DNA of 64,000 nucleotides, taken from Rhodobacteraceae bacterium F11138. GTDB taxonomy: Bacteria; Pseudomonadota; Alphaproteobacteria; Rhodobacterales; Rhodobacteraceae. A model generated the notes under the pieces. The model was not told where the DNA came from and ran no database searches. It worked only from the letters and a program-made list of their open reading frames with translations. The DNA lies in the NCBI GenBank assembly GCA_016521575.1, contig JAEKDP010000002.1, forward strand, positions 186,001 to 250,000, read 5' to 3'. Shown piece after piece: positions 9,319 through 19,019 of the stretch; the stretch's first letter is position 1, and every line of letters begins with the position of its first letter. The position numbers and the translations under genes are program-made.

Positions 9319-10277
9319 GCCAGTTTCTCCCATCCCAACAGGCACAGGATCTCGGTGGCGGCATGCGCGCCCGCGATCGCGGTGGCGCCCGTGGTGTCAA
9401 ACGGTGGCGACACTTCGACCACATCGCCCCCTCTTATGTTGATACCGGCAATGTCGCGCAAAATCGAGGCCGCCTGCGCGCTGCTCAGACCGCCCCAGAC
9501 CGGCGTTCCGGTGCCCGGCGCATAGGCCGGATCCAGCCCGTCGATATCAAAACTCAGATAGGTCGGATGATTTCCGAGGATCGATTTGATCTTTTCCGCC
9601 ACCGCCTTGGGTCCGGTTTCATGTACCTCGCGCGCGTCTATGATGTTCACGCCCAATGTGTCGGCGTTGGTGGTGCGAATCCCGACTTGAACCGAACGGG
9701 CCGGATCGACGATGCCGGATTTCACCGCCTTGTAGAACATGGTTCCGTGGTCCACCCGATCCATGTCGTCATCGGCCCAGGTGTCGGTATGTGCATCGAA
9801 CTGCAACAGGGACATGGGGCCATATTTCTCGGCATAGGCCTTCAGGATCGGGAAACTGATATAGTGATCGCCCCCCAGCACCAGCGAGGCCGCGCCGGCG
9901 TTCAGGATGCCGCGGATATGATCGGTCAACAGCCCGGGAAAGGACGGTATATCGGCGTAGTCGAACGCCAGATCGCCATAATCGACGATGGCCAGATCGC
10001 TCAGCACATCATAGGGCCAGCCATAGGGCGCATCCGGGGCCTGCAACGCGCTGGCTTCGCGGATGGCGCGGGGTCCAAGCCGCGTGCCCGGACGGTTGGT
10101 CACCGCCTGATCGAAGGGCACACCGGTCACGGCGATATCGACGCCGCTCAGATCCTTGGTATAGCGCCGGCGCAGGAATGACAGCGCCCCGCCAAAGGTC
10201 AGTTCAAACGAAGGCCCGCGCAGGTCCTCGCGCGTAAAGGCCATGTCGATTTGGGTCTTAGCGTCTTCCAGCGCCAT
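9315..10277 (-). CDS. Agmatinase-family ureohydrolase (copy 1)
   Basis: A protein of 320 residues of the arginase/agmatinase family. Metal ligands are seen in GGDH (135-138), DAHTD (161-165) and DIDGLDP (244-250), so it should be active. It lies between an M20 amidohydrolase gene (9 bp upstream) and copy 2 (4-bp overlap). The N-terminus is longer than in copy 2 and carries a distinct FTREDLRGPSFE segment. The substrate is uncertain. Two adjacent but different ureohydrolases beside an amidohydrolase suggest a guanidino-compound degradation route, for nitrogen or polyamine supply. Confidence 0.85.
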   Translation of the reverse strand: MALEDAKTQIDMAFTREDLRGPSFELTFGGALSFLRRRYTKDLSGVDIAVTGVPFDQAVTNRPGTRLGPRAIREASALQAPDAPYGWPYDVLSDLAIVDYGDLAFDYADIPSFPGLLTDHIRGILNAGAASLVLGGDHYISFPILKAYAEKYGPMSLLQFDAHTDTWADDDMDRVDHGTMFYKAVKSGIVDPARSVQVGIRTTNADTLGVNIIDAREVHETGPKAVAEKIKSILGNHPTYLSFDIDGLDPAYAPGTGTPVWGGLSSAQAASILRDIAGINIRGGDVVEVSPPFDTTGATAIAGAHAATEILCLLGWEKLA

Positions 10278-10286
10278 TCCGGTCTC

Positions 10287-11456
10287 CTATTTCGCAGCCA
10301 AGGGCTGTGCCCGCTCGACCAGTCGCGCAAAGAAGGATGCGCCGACCGGAGCGACCTCATCGTTGAAGTTGTATCCGGGATGATGCAACCCTGCCCCGTC
10401 CCCCTGCCCCAGAAACAGATAGGCACCGGGGCGGCTCTGCAACATATAGGCGAAATCCTCGGCGCCCATCTCGCGTCCGGCCTCTGCCACGACACGGTTC
10501 GCACCGGCGATCTCGCCGGCCACCTCGGCCGCGAAACGGGTTTTTTGCACATCGTTCACCGTGGCCGGATACCCGCGCTCATAAGTCAGTTCTGCCTGGA
10601 CGCAATAGCTGGCCGCCTGTCCGGCGACGATGGCCTGCATCCGATCCATCACCATCTGCTGCACCGCGGGATCGAACGTGCGCACCGTTCCGTTCAGATA
10701 GGCGGTGTCGGGGATCACGTTGTCGACGGTGCCGGTGTGGATCTGTGTCACCGACACGACCAGATCATCCAGCGCATAGTGGTTGCGGCTGACAATGGTC
10801 TGGATCGCCTGGGCCACACCGCAGGCCGCCATCACCGGATCGCGGGTTTCGTGCGGCATCGCGCCATGTCCGCCAAGTCCCTGAATGTGAATATGAAACG
10901 TATCGACTGCCGCCATCAACGGCCCCGGGTTGGTATAGAAGGCCCCGGTATCGAACCCCGGTGCGTTGTGCAGCGCATAGACCTGGCTTATGTCGAAGCG
11001 GTCCATGATGCCTTCGTCGACCATGACCCCGGCGCCGCCGCCCGCTTCTTCGGCGGGCTGAAAGATCAGTGCGACGCGCCCCGCGAAATTGCGCGTTTCC
11101 GACAGATACCGCGCCGCGCCCAGCAACATGGTCGTATGCCCGTCATGCCCGCAGGCGTGCATCTTGCCCGGATGCGTGCTGGCATAGTCCAGGCCGGTTT
11201 CCTCGGTGATCGGCAGGGCATCGAAATCCGCTCGCAACCCGATGGTGGGTCCATCTTCCTGCCCCTGAATGATCGCGACCATTCCGGTTTGCGCGATGCC
11301 TTCATGCAGCTCGTCCACACCGAATTCGCGCAGCCGGTCCGCAATGAATGCCGCCGTCTTGGTGCAGTCGAATGCCAGTTCCGGGATGGTGTGCAGATGG
11401 CGTCTCCAGGCGGTCATGTCTGCGGAAAATTCAGCGATGCGGTTCACGACGGGCAT
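10287..11456 (-). CDS. M20 family amidohydrolase (HipO/AbgB-like)
   Basis: A protein of 389 residues of the M20D amidohydrolase family, which cleaves amide bonds of N-acyl or aromatic-acyl amino acids (hippurate hydrolase type). It shows the metal-binding HACGHDGHTTM motif at about residues 100-110, the downstream FQPAEEAGGG with the catalytic glutamates, and a late GAEDFAYML motif. The start at 11456 fits the MPVVNRIAEF N-terminus; the longer frame to 11519 enters the mazG start region. It is the first gene of the operon with two ureohydrolases, so its substrate may be an acylated guanidino or amino compound. Confidence 0.88.
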   Translation of the reverse strand: MPVVNRIAEFSADMTAWRRHLHTIPELAFDCTKTAAFIADRLREFGVDELHEGIAQTGMVAIIQGQEDGPTIGLRADFDALPITEETGLDYASTHPGKMHACGHDGHTTMLLGAARYLSETRNFAGRVALIFQPAEEAGGGAGVMVDEGIMDRFDISQVYALHNAPGFDTGAFYTNPGPLMAAVDTFHIHIQGLGGHGAMPHETRDPVMAACGVAQAIQTIVSRNHYALDDLVVSVTQIHTGTVDNVIPDTAYLNGTVRTFDPAVQQMVMDRMQAIVAGQAASYCVQAELTYERGYPATVNDVQKTRFAAEVAGEIAGANRVVAEAGREMGAEDFAYMLQSRPGAYLFLGQGDGAGLHHPGYNFNDEVAPVGASFFARLVERAQPLAAK

Positions 11457-11518
11457 GGGGTGGACTCCGGGATCAGGCGATGGATGATGCATCTGACACT
11501 GGAAACGAGGCCACCGCA

Positions 11519-12343
11519 ATGCCAGAAGACACGTTGATCCACGACCCGGATGCAGGAATTGAAAGGCTGATCGAGATCATGCGCCGCCTGCGCGATCCGG
11601 AAACCGGCTGTCCCTGGGACATCGAACAGGATTTCGCCAGCATCGCCCCCTATACGATCGAAGAAGCCTATGAGGTTGCCGATGCCATCGACCGCCAGGC
11701 CTGGCAAGACATGGAGGGCGAACTGGGTGATCTGTTGCTGCAAACCGTCTATCACACGCAAATGGGCCAGGAAGCCGGTCATTTCAGTTTTCAATCCGTC
11801 GTGCGTGCGATTTCAGACAAGATGGTCGCGCGCCATCCGCATGTGTTCGGCGACGAGACCCGGGAAAAATCCGCCGAACAGCAAACCGCCGATTGGGAGG
11901 CGATCAAGGCCAGTGAACGCGCCGACAAGGCACAGGCCGGAGCCCTGGACGGGGTCGCCGCGGGGTTGCCCGCACTGCTGCGCGCCTACAAGCTGCAAAA
12001 ACGCGCGGCGCGTGTGGGGTTTGACTGGCCGGACGCCACCCATGTGCTGGACAAGATCGCCGAGGAAACCGCCGAGCTGATCGAAGCCCGTGATCGGATG
12101 GACCAGGATCATATCGAAGAAGAATTTGGCGATCTGCTGTTCGTGATCGCCAATCTGGCCCGTCATCTGAACATCGAACCCGAATCGGCCCTGCGCCGGG
12201 CCAATGCCAAGTTCATCCGCCGGTTTCAGGGCGTCGAGACCCGGCTGGCCCAGCAGGGCAAGACCCCGCAAGACAGCACTCTGGCCGAGATGGATGCGCT
12301 GTGGGATGCGGTCAAACAGACCGAACGGGCGAAATCAGACTGA
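11519..12343 (+). CDS. mazG: Nucleoside triphosphate pyrophosphohydrolase MazG
   Basis: A protein of 274 residues with two tandem MazG domains. The first has GCPWDIEQDFASIAPYTIEE and the EExxE-type motif GELGDLLLQ; the second has IAEETAELIEARD and EEEFGDLLFV. MazG hydrolyses NTPs and dNTPs to monophosphates and can lower ppGpp during starvation. The start at 11519 has a GAGG site 8 bp upstream; an in-frame ATG at 11480 is an alternative. It is divergent from the M20 gene. The 3' end overlaps the convergent sulfotransferase gene by 32 bp. Confidence 0.95.
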   Translation: MPEDTLIHDPDAGIERLIEIMRRLRDPETGCPWDIEQDFASIAPYTIEEAYEVADAIDRQAWQDMEGELGDLLLQTVYHTQMGQEAGHFSFQSVVRAISDKMVARHPHVFGDETREKSAEQQTADWEAIKASERADKAQAGALDGVAAGLPALLRAYKLQKRAARVGFDWPDATHVLDKIAEETAELIEARDRMDQDHIEEEFGDLLFVIANLARHLNIEPESALRRANAKFIRRFQGVETRLAQQGKTPQDSTLAEMDALWDAVKQTERAKSD

Positions 12344-13208
12344 TCCCCGGCATCTTGGCCAGCCGGTCCAGATCGGCGCGATAGCGCGCCTGTAAGAGCG
12401 CGCGATCCGTTTCGGAAAATCCTGCGACACAATGGGATTTCTTGTCGTCCGCGTGTTGTTGCAAAACCTTCTGCCAGGCCGGACGGGACAGGGTCTGACC
12501 GTCCCGATACCGGCGCTGCAGGTCAAGCAGCGCCGCATCCGTCGCGCTGAGGTTCATCTCTGCCTTCGGTTCGCTCAGCGCGACTGTCGCCAGGTCCGGG
12601 ACCAGATGCCGCAGCAGGTCCCGGCTGTGGCCGCGGTCTTCATAGGCCAGCACGATCAGATGTTGCGGCCGCAGCCCATCGCGCATCTGTTCCAGCAATT
12701 CGGGCCAGCCGCGATCCATCGCCATGAAAGATGGCACCAGATCCGCGAAATCCGGCACCGGGTTGTCTTCGGCCCGTTTGCGATAGGCCGAAACGTAGAG
12801 ATCGGCATAGGAGCGGACCACATAGAGCAGACGCTCCGGCACCCGATCCAGCGCCCCTGCAAGGCTGCGAAACCTTTTGTCCGCCGCTGGAAAGAAACGG
12901 CCTTCGTAAAAATGCCGCATCGGACCGGGTATATTTTCTTCGGACAGGATCAGCCCACGGGGGGGATCGCCACGGTGCTTTTGCAATACCTGGCGCAATT
13001 GCCGGGCATAGTCCGGCACACGCTTTTCCCCGTGGCGCGGGCGCGGCAGCGGCAGACGCAACCGTCCGCCGGGCACGCCGTCGCGACCCGGATAGGCCAC
13101 ATTCAGCCCGTGCCGCGCCAGCACGGCGCGATTCGTCGCCAGACACAGCTGAAACGACGTCGTTCCGGTTCGGTGCGCGCCGGCGTGAATGTACACGGGT
13201 CCAGTCAT
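12312..13208 (-). CDS. Sulfotransferase-like P-loop protein
   Basis: A protein of 298 residues. The N-terminus VYIHAGAHRTGTTSFQ matches the PAPS 5'-phosphosulfate loop of sulfotransferases. A later LYVVRSYADLYVSAYRKRAED resembles the 3'-phosphate-binding block. Such proteins sulfate carbohydrates or lipids or are orphan modifiers in marine Roseobacters; the acceptor is unknown. The start at 13208 places the P-loop at residue ~6, as usual. The gene is divergent from the nucleoside hydrolase, and its last 32 bp overlap mazG tail to tail. Confidence 0.72.
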   Translation of the reverse strand: MTGPVYIHAGAHRTGTTSFQLCLATNRAVLARHGLNVAYPGRDGVPGGRLRLPLPRPRHGEKRVPDYARQLRQVLQKHRGDPPRGLILSEENIPGPMRHFYEGRFFPAADKRFRSLAGALDRVPERLLYVVRSYADLYVSAYRKRAEDNPVPDFADLVPSFMAMDRGWPELLEQMRDGLRPQHLIVLAYEDRGHSRDLLRHLVPDLATVALSEPKAEMNLSATDAALLDLQRRYRDGQTLSRPAWQKVLQQHADDKKSHCVAGFSETDRALLQARYRADLDRLAKMPGISLISPVRSV

Positions 13209-13309
13209 GGGCGGCACTTTGGGCGAAGCCGTGCCACCACGCAATCGGCTTCTGGACAAACCCCGGCGGTCTTGCGACTGTCCGCGCTCGCAACCCAACG
13301 AGAGTCGGC

Positions 13310-14251
13310 ATGTCAGCACGCAAGATCATCATTGATACCGACCCCGGACAGGACGACGCCGTCGCCATCCTGCTTGCCCTGGCCAGCCCGGACGAGATCG
13401 AATTACTGGGCATCACGGCGGTCGCCGGAAATGTGCCGCTGGCACTGACCGCGCGCAACGCACGCATCGTCTGCGAACTGGCGGGGCGGCCCGACATTCC
13501 GGTCTACGCGGGCTGCGAGCGCCCGCTGGGCCGCCCTCTGGTGACCGCCGAGCATGTCCACGGTGAAACCGGGCTGAACGGGCCGATGTTGCCGGATCCG
13601 ACCATGCCCCTGCAACAGGAACACGCGGTCGATTTCATCATCCGCACCCTGCGCGAGCAGGAGGCCGGTTCTGTGACCCTGTGCCCCTTGGGACCGTTGA
13701 CCAATATTGCCATGGCTTTTGCAAAGGCCCCCGATATCGTGGATCGCGTCGCGCGGATTGTGCTGATGGGCGGGGCCTATTTCGAGGTGGGCAACATCAC
13801 GCCCTCGGCGGAATTCAACATCTACGTCGACCCGCAGGCCGCTGATATCGTGTTCAAATCCGGATCAGACATCACGGTCATGCCGCTGGATGTGACACAT
13901 AAGGCGCTGGTGACCAAAGCGCGCAATGATGCGTTTCGTGCACTGGGTACGCCGGTCGGCCGGGCCGTGGCGGAGATGACGGATTTCTTCGAACGGTTTG
14001 ACCGCGAAAAATACCACAGCGACGGCGCGCCGCTGCACGACCCCTGCGTGACCGCGTGGTTGATCCGCCCCGATCTGTTCCACGGGCGCAGGGTGAATGT
14101 CGAAATCGAAACCGTATCTGAGCTGACCATGGGCATGACGGTGGCTGACTGGTGGGGGGTGACCGACCGCCCGGCCAACGCGCTGTTCATCGGCGATGTG
14201 GATGCGGACGGGTTTTTCAATCTGCTGACCGAACGGCTGGGCCGGCTATGA
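13310..14251 (+). CDS. Inosine-uridine preferring nucleoside hydrolase family
   Basis: A protein of 313 residues of the IUNH superfamily, which hydrolyses the N-glycosidic bond of ribonucleosides (purine/pyrimidine salvage). The calcium- and ribose-binding signature DTDPGQDDA is at residues 9-17. A mid-region LMGGAYFEVGNITPSAEFNI and a late HDPCVTAWL contribute the remaining ligands. It could be a pyrimidine-specific hydrolase (RihA/RihB-like) or broad in specificity. The start at 13310 has an AGAG site upstream. The gene overlaps the following GNAT gene by 4 bp (ATGA). Confidence 0.93.
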   Translation: MSARKIIIDTDPGQDDAVAILLALASPDEIELLGITAVAGNVPLALTARNARIVCELAGRPDIPVYAGCERPLGRPLVTAEHVHGETGLNGPMLPDPTMPLQQEHAVDFIIRTLREQEAGSVTLCPLGPLTNIAMAFAKAPDIVDRVARIVLMGGAYFEVGNITPSAEFNIYVDPQAADIVFKSGSDITVMPLDVTHKALVTKARNDAFRALGTPVGRAVAEMTDFFERFDREKYHSDGAPLHDPCVTAWLIRPDLFHGRRVNVEIETVSELTMGMTVADWWGVTDRPANALFIGDVDADGFFNLLTERLGRL

Positions 14252-14697
14252 GCGCGGCGCTGCATCTTGCCAAACCGGCCGATCTGGACCGGTTGACCGC
14301 CCTTGTTGCCGCCTTTCACCAGGAGGCCGGGATTGAATTGACGGACGAAGCCCGCCGCGCCGGGCTGGCGCCCTTGCTCGAAGGCATTCCGCACGGGGCC
14401 GCCTATCTGCTGGGACCGGCCCGCGCACCGATGGGGTACATCATCGTGACCTTCGGCTGGTCGGTGGAATTCGGCGGCATGGATGGTTTCATCGATGAAA
14501 TCTATCTGCGCCGCGCGGTGCGCAAACGCGGCATTGCCACCGAGGCGCTGATCGCATTGCCCAAGGCGCTGGCCCAGGCCGGTCTCAAGGCGCTGCATCT
14601 GGAGGTCGATCGCGAAAACGAAACCGCGCGGCGGCTCTATGGACGTGCCGGTTTCAAGGCGCGCGACAGCCACATGCTGATGAGTCGCCGCCTGTAA
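14248..14697 (+). CDS. GNAT family N-acetyltransferase
   Basis: A protein of 149 residues of the GNAT fold, which transfers acetyl from acetyl-CoA to an unknown amine. The acetyl-CoA site is seen in FIDEIYLRRAVRKRGIATEAL (Q/R-x-x-G-x-A type), followed by LHLEVDRENETARRLYGRAGF, the usual motif B. The ATG overlaps the nucleoside hydrolase stop, so translation is coupled. The substrate cannot be predicted; a link to nucleoside or sugar metabolism is only suggested by the operon. Confidence 0.88.
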   Translation: MSAALHLAKPADLDRLTALVAAFHQEAGIELTDEARRAGLAPLLEGIPHGAAYLLGPARAPMGYIIVTFGWSVEFGGMDGFIDEIYLRRAVRKRGIATEALIALPKALAQAGLKALHLEVDRENETARRLYGRAGFKARDSHMLMSRRL

Positions 14698-14844
14698 GGC
14701 GCGTTCTGTGCCGTCAGCCGGGATTGCCAACTCCGCGCCAAGCCCTGCGCCGATCAGGCAATGCAAGACCGACCGGCATGGACCCGAAATCGCGATGCTT
14801 TGGCATGCCCCCCCCGGTTCTGACCAGAGGGCGGCCTTGAATCT

Positions 14845-16155
<1,311 letters not shown>

Positions 16156-17058
16156 TTAGCGTTGTCTTGCAGTCAGGGAAAGACCCGGTTGAGGCAGGCT
16201 GCGGTTTTTGCGTTCACGCCATACCGTATAGATCCCCGAGGCCACGATGATCACGGACCCGATCAGCATGGGCAGATCCGGAGATTCGCCAAAGACCACA
16301 ACGCCCACGATCAGCGCAAAAATCAAACGGCTGTACCGGAACGGTGTGACAAAGGACACGTCCCCGACCCGCATGGCGGCCACGATCGCGTAATAGGCGG
16401 CGACCCCCAGGACGATCGCGCCGGCGATATAGCCCCATTGGTGCGGGCTCGGATCCACCAATGCCTGCTTACTGAACAGAGAAATAAGCAAGGCCGTCGG
16501 CAGCAACGTCAGAAACGCCAGGAAACTGACCTGAAAGGACGAAACAGCCGCTGGAATCCGCCGCGTCGCCAGATCCCGGATGGCCAGGCCGACGACCCCA
16601 AGCACGGCAAACAGGGACAGCGGGTCGAACGCATCCATACCGGGGCGAATGATCAGCATGACCCCCAAGAACCCGACCAGGATCGCGCTCCACCTGCGCC
16701 AGCCGACCGGCTCGCCCAGAAACAGGGCCGCCCCCAGCGTGACCGCAAGAGGGGTGGCCTGCAGGATGGCCGAGGCAGACGACAGCGGCGTCAACACGAT
16801 GGCGGTCACGAAACCGATGGTGCCGGTCAACTCGCCCAGGCTGCGCAACAGGATCGGTCCGGACATGTAGGCGCGCAGAAACAGCGGTTGACCGCGCATC
16901 AGCGTCAATGTGGCAAAGATGACTGCCCCGCCCGCCCCGAGCGCACCGATGATCTGCCAGGTCGGCAAGGCGGCAGACGCCAGCTTGACGAACATGTCTT
17001 CGATGGCAAAGCCCAGCATCGCCAGCGTCATCAACATGGCACCACGCAGATTGTCCAT
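16156..17058 (-). CDS. DMT superfamily (EamA) transporter
   Basis: A protein of 300 residues with about ten hydrophobic segments in two EamA repeats, the normal architecture for drug/metabolite exporters of the inner membrane. The first repeat begins LMTLAMLGFAIEDMFVKLAS, with the LGEPVGWRRW loop at the end of the first half. The second repeat ends in GESPDLPMLIGSVIIVASGIY. The substrate is unknown; related proteins export amino acids or metabolites. It lies upstream of eno on the same strand, 33 bp away. Confidence 0.9.
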   Translation of the reverse strand: MDNLRGAMLMTLAMLGFAIEDMFVKLASAALPTWQIIGALGAGGAVIFATLTLMRGQPLFLRAYMSGPILLRSLGELTGTIGFVTAIVLTPLSSASAILQATPLAVTLGAALFLGEPVGWRRWSAILVGFLGVMLIIRPGMDAFDPLSLFAVLGVVGLAIRDLATRRIPAAVSSFQVSFLAFLTLLPTALLISLFSKQALVDPSPHQWGYIAGAIVLGVAAYYAIVAAMRVGDVSFVTPFRYSRLIFALIVGVVVFGESPDLPMLIGSVIIVASGIYTVWRERKNRSLPQPGLSLTARQR

Positions 17059-17150
17059 AGCCGTCTCTTTCCGGAAAGTTGATCTGTTATCGGCTCTGAC
17101 CCAAATTCGTCAGGGCCGCAAGGGGCGGCGATTGTGGCAATGTCGTTGCC

Positions 17151-18209
17151 ATGGTAACCACCGCCATGCCCATTTCTCCTCTTGTCACTTCCGTGTCGGC
17201 GACGGTCATGACCATTGCAGTCGGCGGGTTTGGCGCCGGGGCGGCGCTGGCTCTGGACCTTCCGGCATGGGTGTTGATGGGACCGGCGCTGGCCGTCAGC
17301 CTGTGCGGGCTGGCCGGGTTGCAGATGAAGGTGGCCGACCCCGTGCGGGACATCTGCTTCGTCATACTGGGGCTCGGGGTCGGGGCCGGGTTTGACAGCC
17401 AGACCGGGGCGGCGATGATGCGCTGGCCGCTGGCGTTCCTGATGCTCGGCCTGTCGCTGATCGTGACCATGATCCTATGCCGTCTGGTCCTGATGCGCGG
17501 GTTCGGCTTTGGAGCGCGCAGCGCCAGCCTGGCCTCGGCTCCAGGTCATCTCAGCTTTGTTCTGGGGTTGGCCATGGATCTGGGCAGCGACGTGGCGCGA
17601 ATCACTGTCGTGCAGTCAATCCGGCTGCTTTTCCTGACCATATCGGTCCCGTTCATCGCAAGGGCCATGGGCTATGCTTTTGATGAGATGTCGCTGGGCG
17701 ACGGTCCGCCGATTGCCCTACCGACGATCTGTGTTCTGGTCCTGGCGTCGCTGGCTGTTGGTCTGTTGTTTCACAAACTGCGTTTGCCCGCGCCGCTGCT
17801 GCTGGCCGCCATGACGGTGTCGGCGGCCGGGCACGCAACCGATCTGACGCCCGGAACAATCCCCCCGGCGATGCTGACCCCGGCCTTTCTGGTTCTGGGC
17901 ACCATGATCGGCACGCGGTTCGCGGGATTGCGGCGGGATCAGTTGTTCAGCGCCCTGCCCGCCGGACTGGCGGTCACCCTGATCTCGGTCCTGGTCGCCG
18001 CACTGGCCGCGCTGCCCGTGGCTGCCGCCCTGGGGATGCCAACCGCGCATGTGCTGACCGCCTTTGCGCCCGGGGGTCTGGAAACCATGATCGCGCTGGG
18101 GGCGACGATGGGCGCAAGCCCCGGTTTCATCGTCGCCAGCCATGTGGCAAGGCTGATGATCCTGCTGGTCCTGATCCCGCTGTTCCTGGGGCGGCAGCGC
18201 CGCGCCTAG
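17151..18209 (+). CDS. AbrB family membrane protein (putative regulator/transporter)
   Basis: A protein of 352 residues with about ten hydrophobic segments in two similar halves, matching the AbrB (ammonia monooxygenase-like, DUF/PF05145) family. Conserved glycine-rich blocks such as ASAPGHLSFVLGLAMD and AFAPGGLETMIALGATMGASPGFI recur at the ends of the two halves. Despite the family name it is not a DNA-binding protein; the role is unknown and a transporter is plausible. The TAG stop shares a palindromic CTAG with the stop of the convergent fur gene. Confidence 0.85.
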   Translation: MVTTAMPISPLVTSVSATVMTIAVGGFGAGAALALDLPAWVLMGPALAVSLCGLAGLQMKVADPVRDICFVILGLGVGAGFDSQTGAAMMRWPLAFLMLGLSLIVTMILCRLVLMRGFGFGARSASLASAPGHLSFVLGLAMDLGSDVARITVVQSIRLLFLTISVPFIARAMGYAFDEMSLGDGPPIALPTICVLVLASLAVGLLFHKLRLPAPLLLAAMTVSAAGHATDLTPGTIPPAMLTPAFLVLGTMIGTRFAGLRRDQLFSALPAGLAVTLISVLVAALAALPVAAALGMPTAHVLTAFAPGGLETMIALGATMGASPGFIVASHVARLMILLVLIPLFLGRQRRA

Positions 18210-18619
18210 CCTTTGCGGACCGGCACACCATACAGTTCCAGCCGGTGCCCGCGCAGCTCATATCCCAGCTTGGCGGCGATCTTTTCCTGCAACGCCTCGA
18301 TGTCGGGATCGACGAATTCGATCACCTCGCCCGAATGCATGTCGATCAGGTGATCGTGGTGGTCCCGCTCTGCGTCTTCATAGCGGGCCCGCCCGTCGCC
18401 GAATTCATGACGCTCCAGGATGCCCGCTTCTTCGAACAGCTTTACGGTACGATACACGGTCGCGATCGAAATCCCAGCGTCCAGCGCGCTGGCCCGGGCA
18501 TACAGTTCCTCGACATCGGGATGGTCCGTGCTGTCTTGCAACACCTGTGCGATGATGCGGCGCTGACCGGTCACGCGCAGCCCCTTGGCTTCGCAGCGGG
18601 CGATGATGGTTTCCGACAT
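18206..18619 (-). CDS. fur: Fur family metal-responsive regulator (Fur/Mur)
   Basis: A protein of 137 residues with an N-terminal winged helix (GLRVTGQRRIIAQVL and ISIATVYRTVKLFEEAGI) and a C-terminal metal/dimer domain with the HHDHLID block. The lack of the usual Cys-x-x-Cys pairs and the EKIAAKLGYELRGHRLELYG end fit the alphaproteobacterial Fur/Mur group that often senses manganese; Irr is unlikely. An AGAAGGG ribosome site lies before ATG 18619. The stop codon overlaps that of the AbrB gene in a 4-bp CTAG. Confidence 0.92.
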   Translation of the reverse strand: MSETIIARCEAKGLRVTGQRRIIAQVLQDSTDHPDVEELYARASALDAGISIATVYRTVKLFEEAGILERHEFGDGRARYEDAERDHHDHLIDMHSGEVIEFVDPDIEALQEKIAAKLGYELRGHRLELYGVPVRKG

Positions 18620-19019
18620 GGCAGACCCTTCTCAAGACGGAACTGGCCGTCGGTCTAGTCCATTTGCAGGGGCAGGAAAAGCCAAAGCCGCCGCGTGACC
18701 CATAACGTCGCACAGGCGGGTTGGCCGCGCCCCGCAAAGACCGCGGGTTGACTTGTGGACCGCGAAGCGCCATTTGGGGGCAAGCGTTGTCTTCTGCCGC
18801 GTGAGCAGGACAGACCAGGTGCGGTTTCAACCGCTCGGCCATTGATGGCCCGACTGCAAGACAGCGAAACGTGTTCCCAAAATCACGCGTGGGGCCAAAG
18901 CGCCGAACCAGTCCGTTCGCGGCATGTCGCCGCCGGACCCGAGGGTCTGCGCCCCCGAAAAGCCGCCAGTGCGCGGCCATAAGACCGGCCTGCGGCCTGC
19001 AGGTCCGAAAGGAATTGAA
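18620..19019 (+). promoter_or_regulatory. 400-bp intergenic region; structured leader of the DEAD-box gene
   Basis: No protein gene was found here. The right half holds potential RNA stems. One is the perfect palindrome GACCCGAGGGTC (18936-18947). The other is GGCCTGC (18987-18993) pairing with GCAGGTC (18999-19005) over a 5-nt loop, with one G-U pair. The second ends 2 nt before the AAAGGAA ribosome site (19008-19014). A long folded leader would suit a cold- or RNA-structure-regulated helicase. The left part should also hold the fur promoter, which was not located. Confidence 0.4.
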
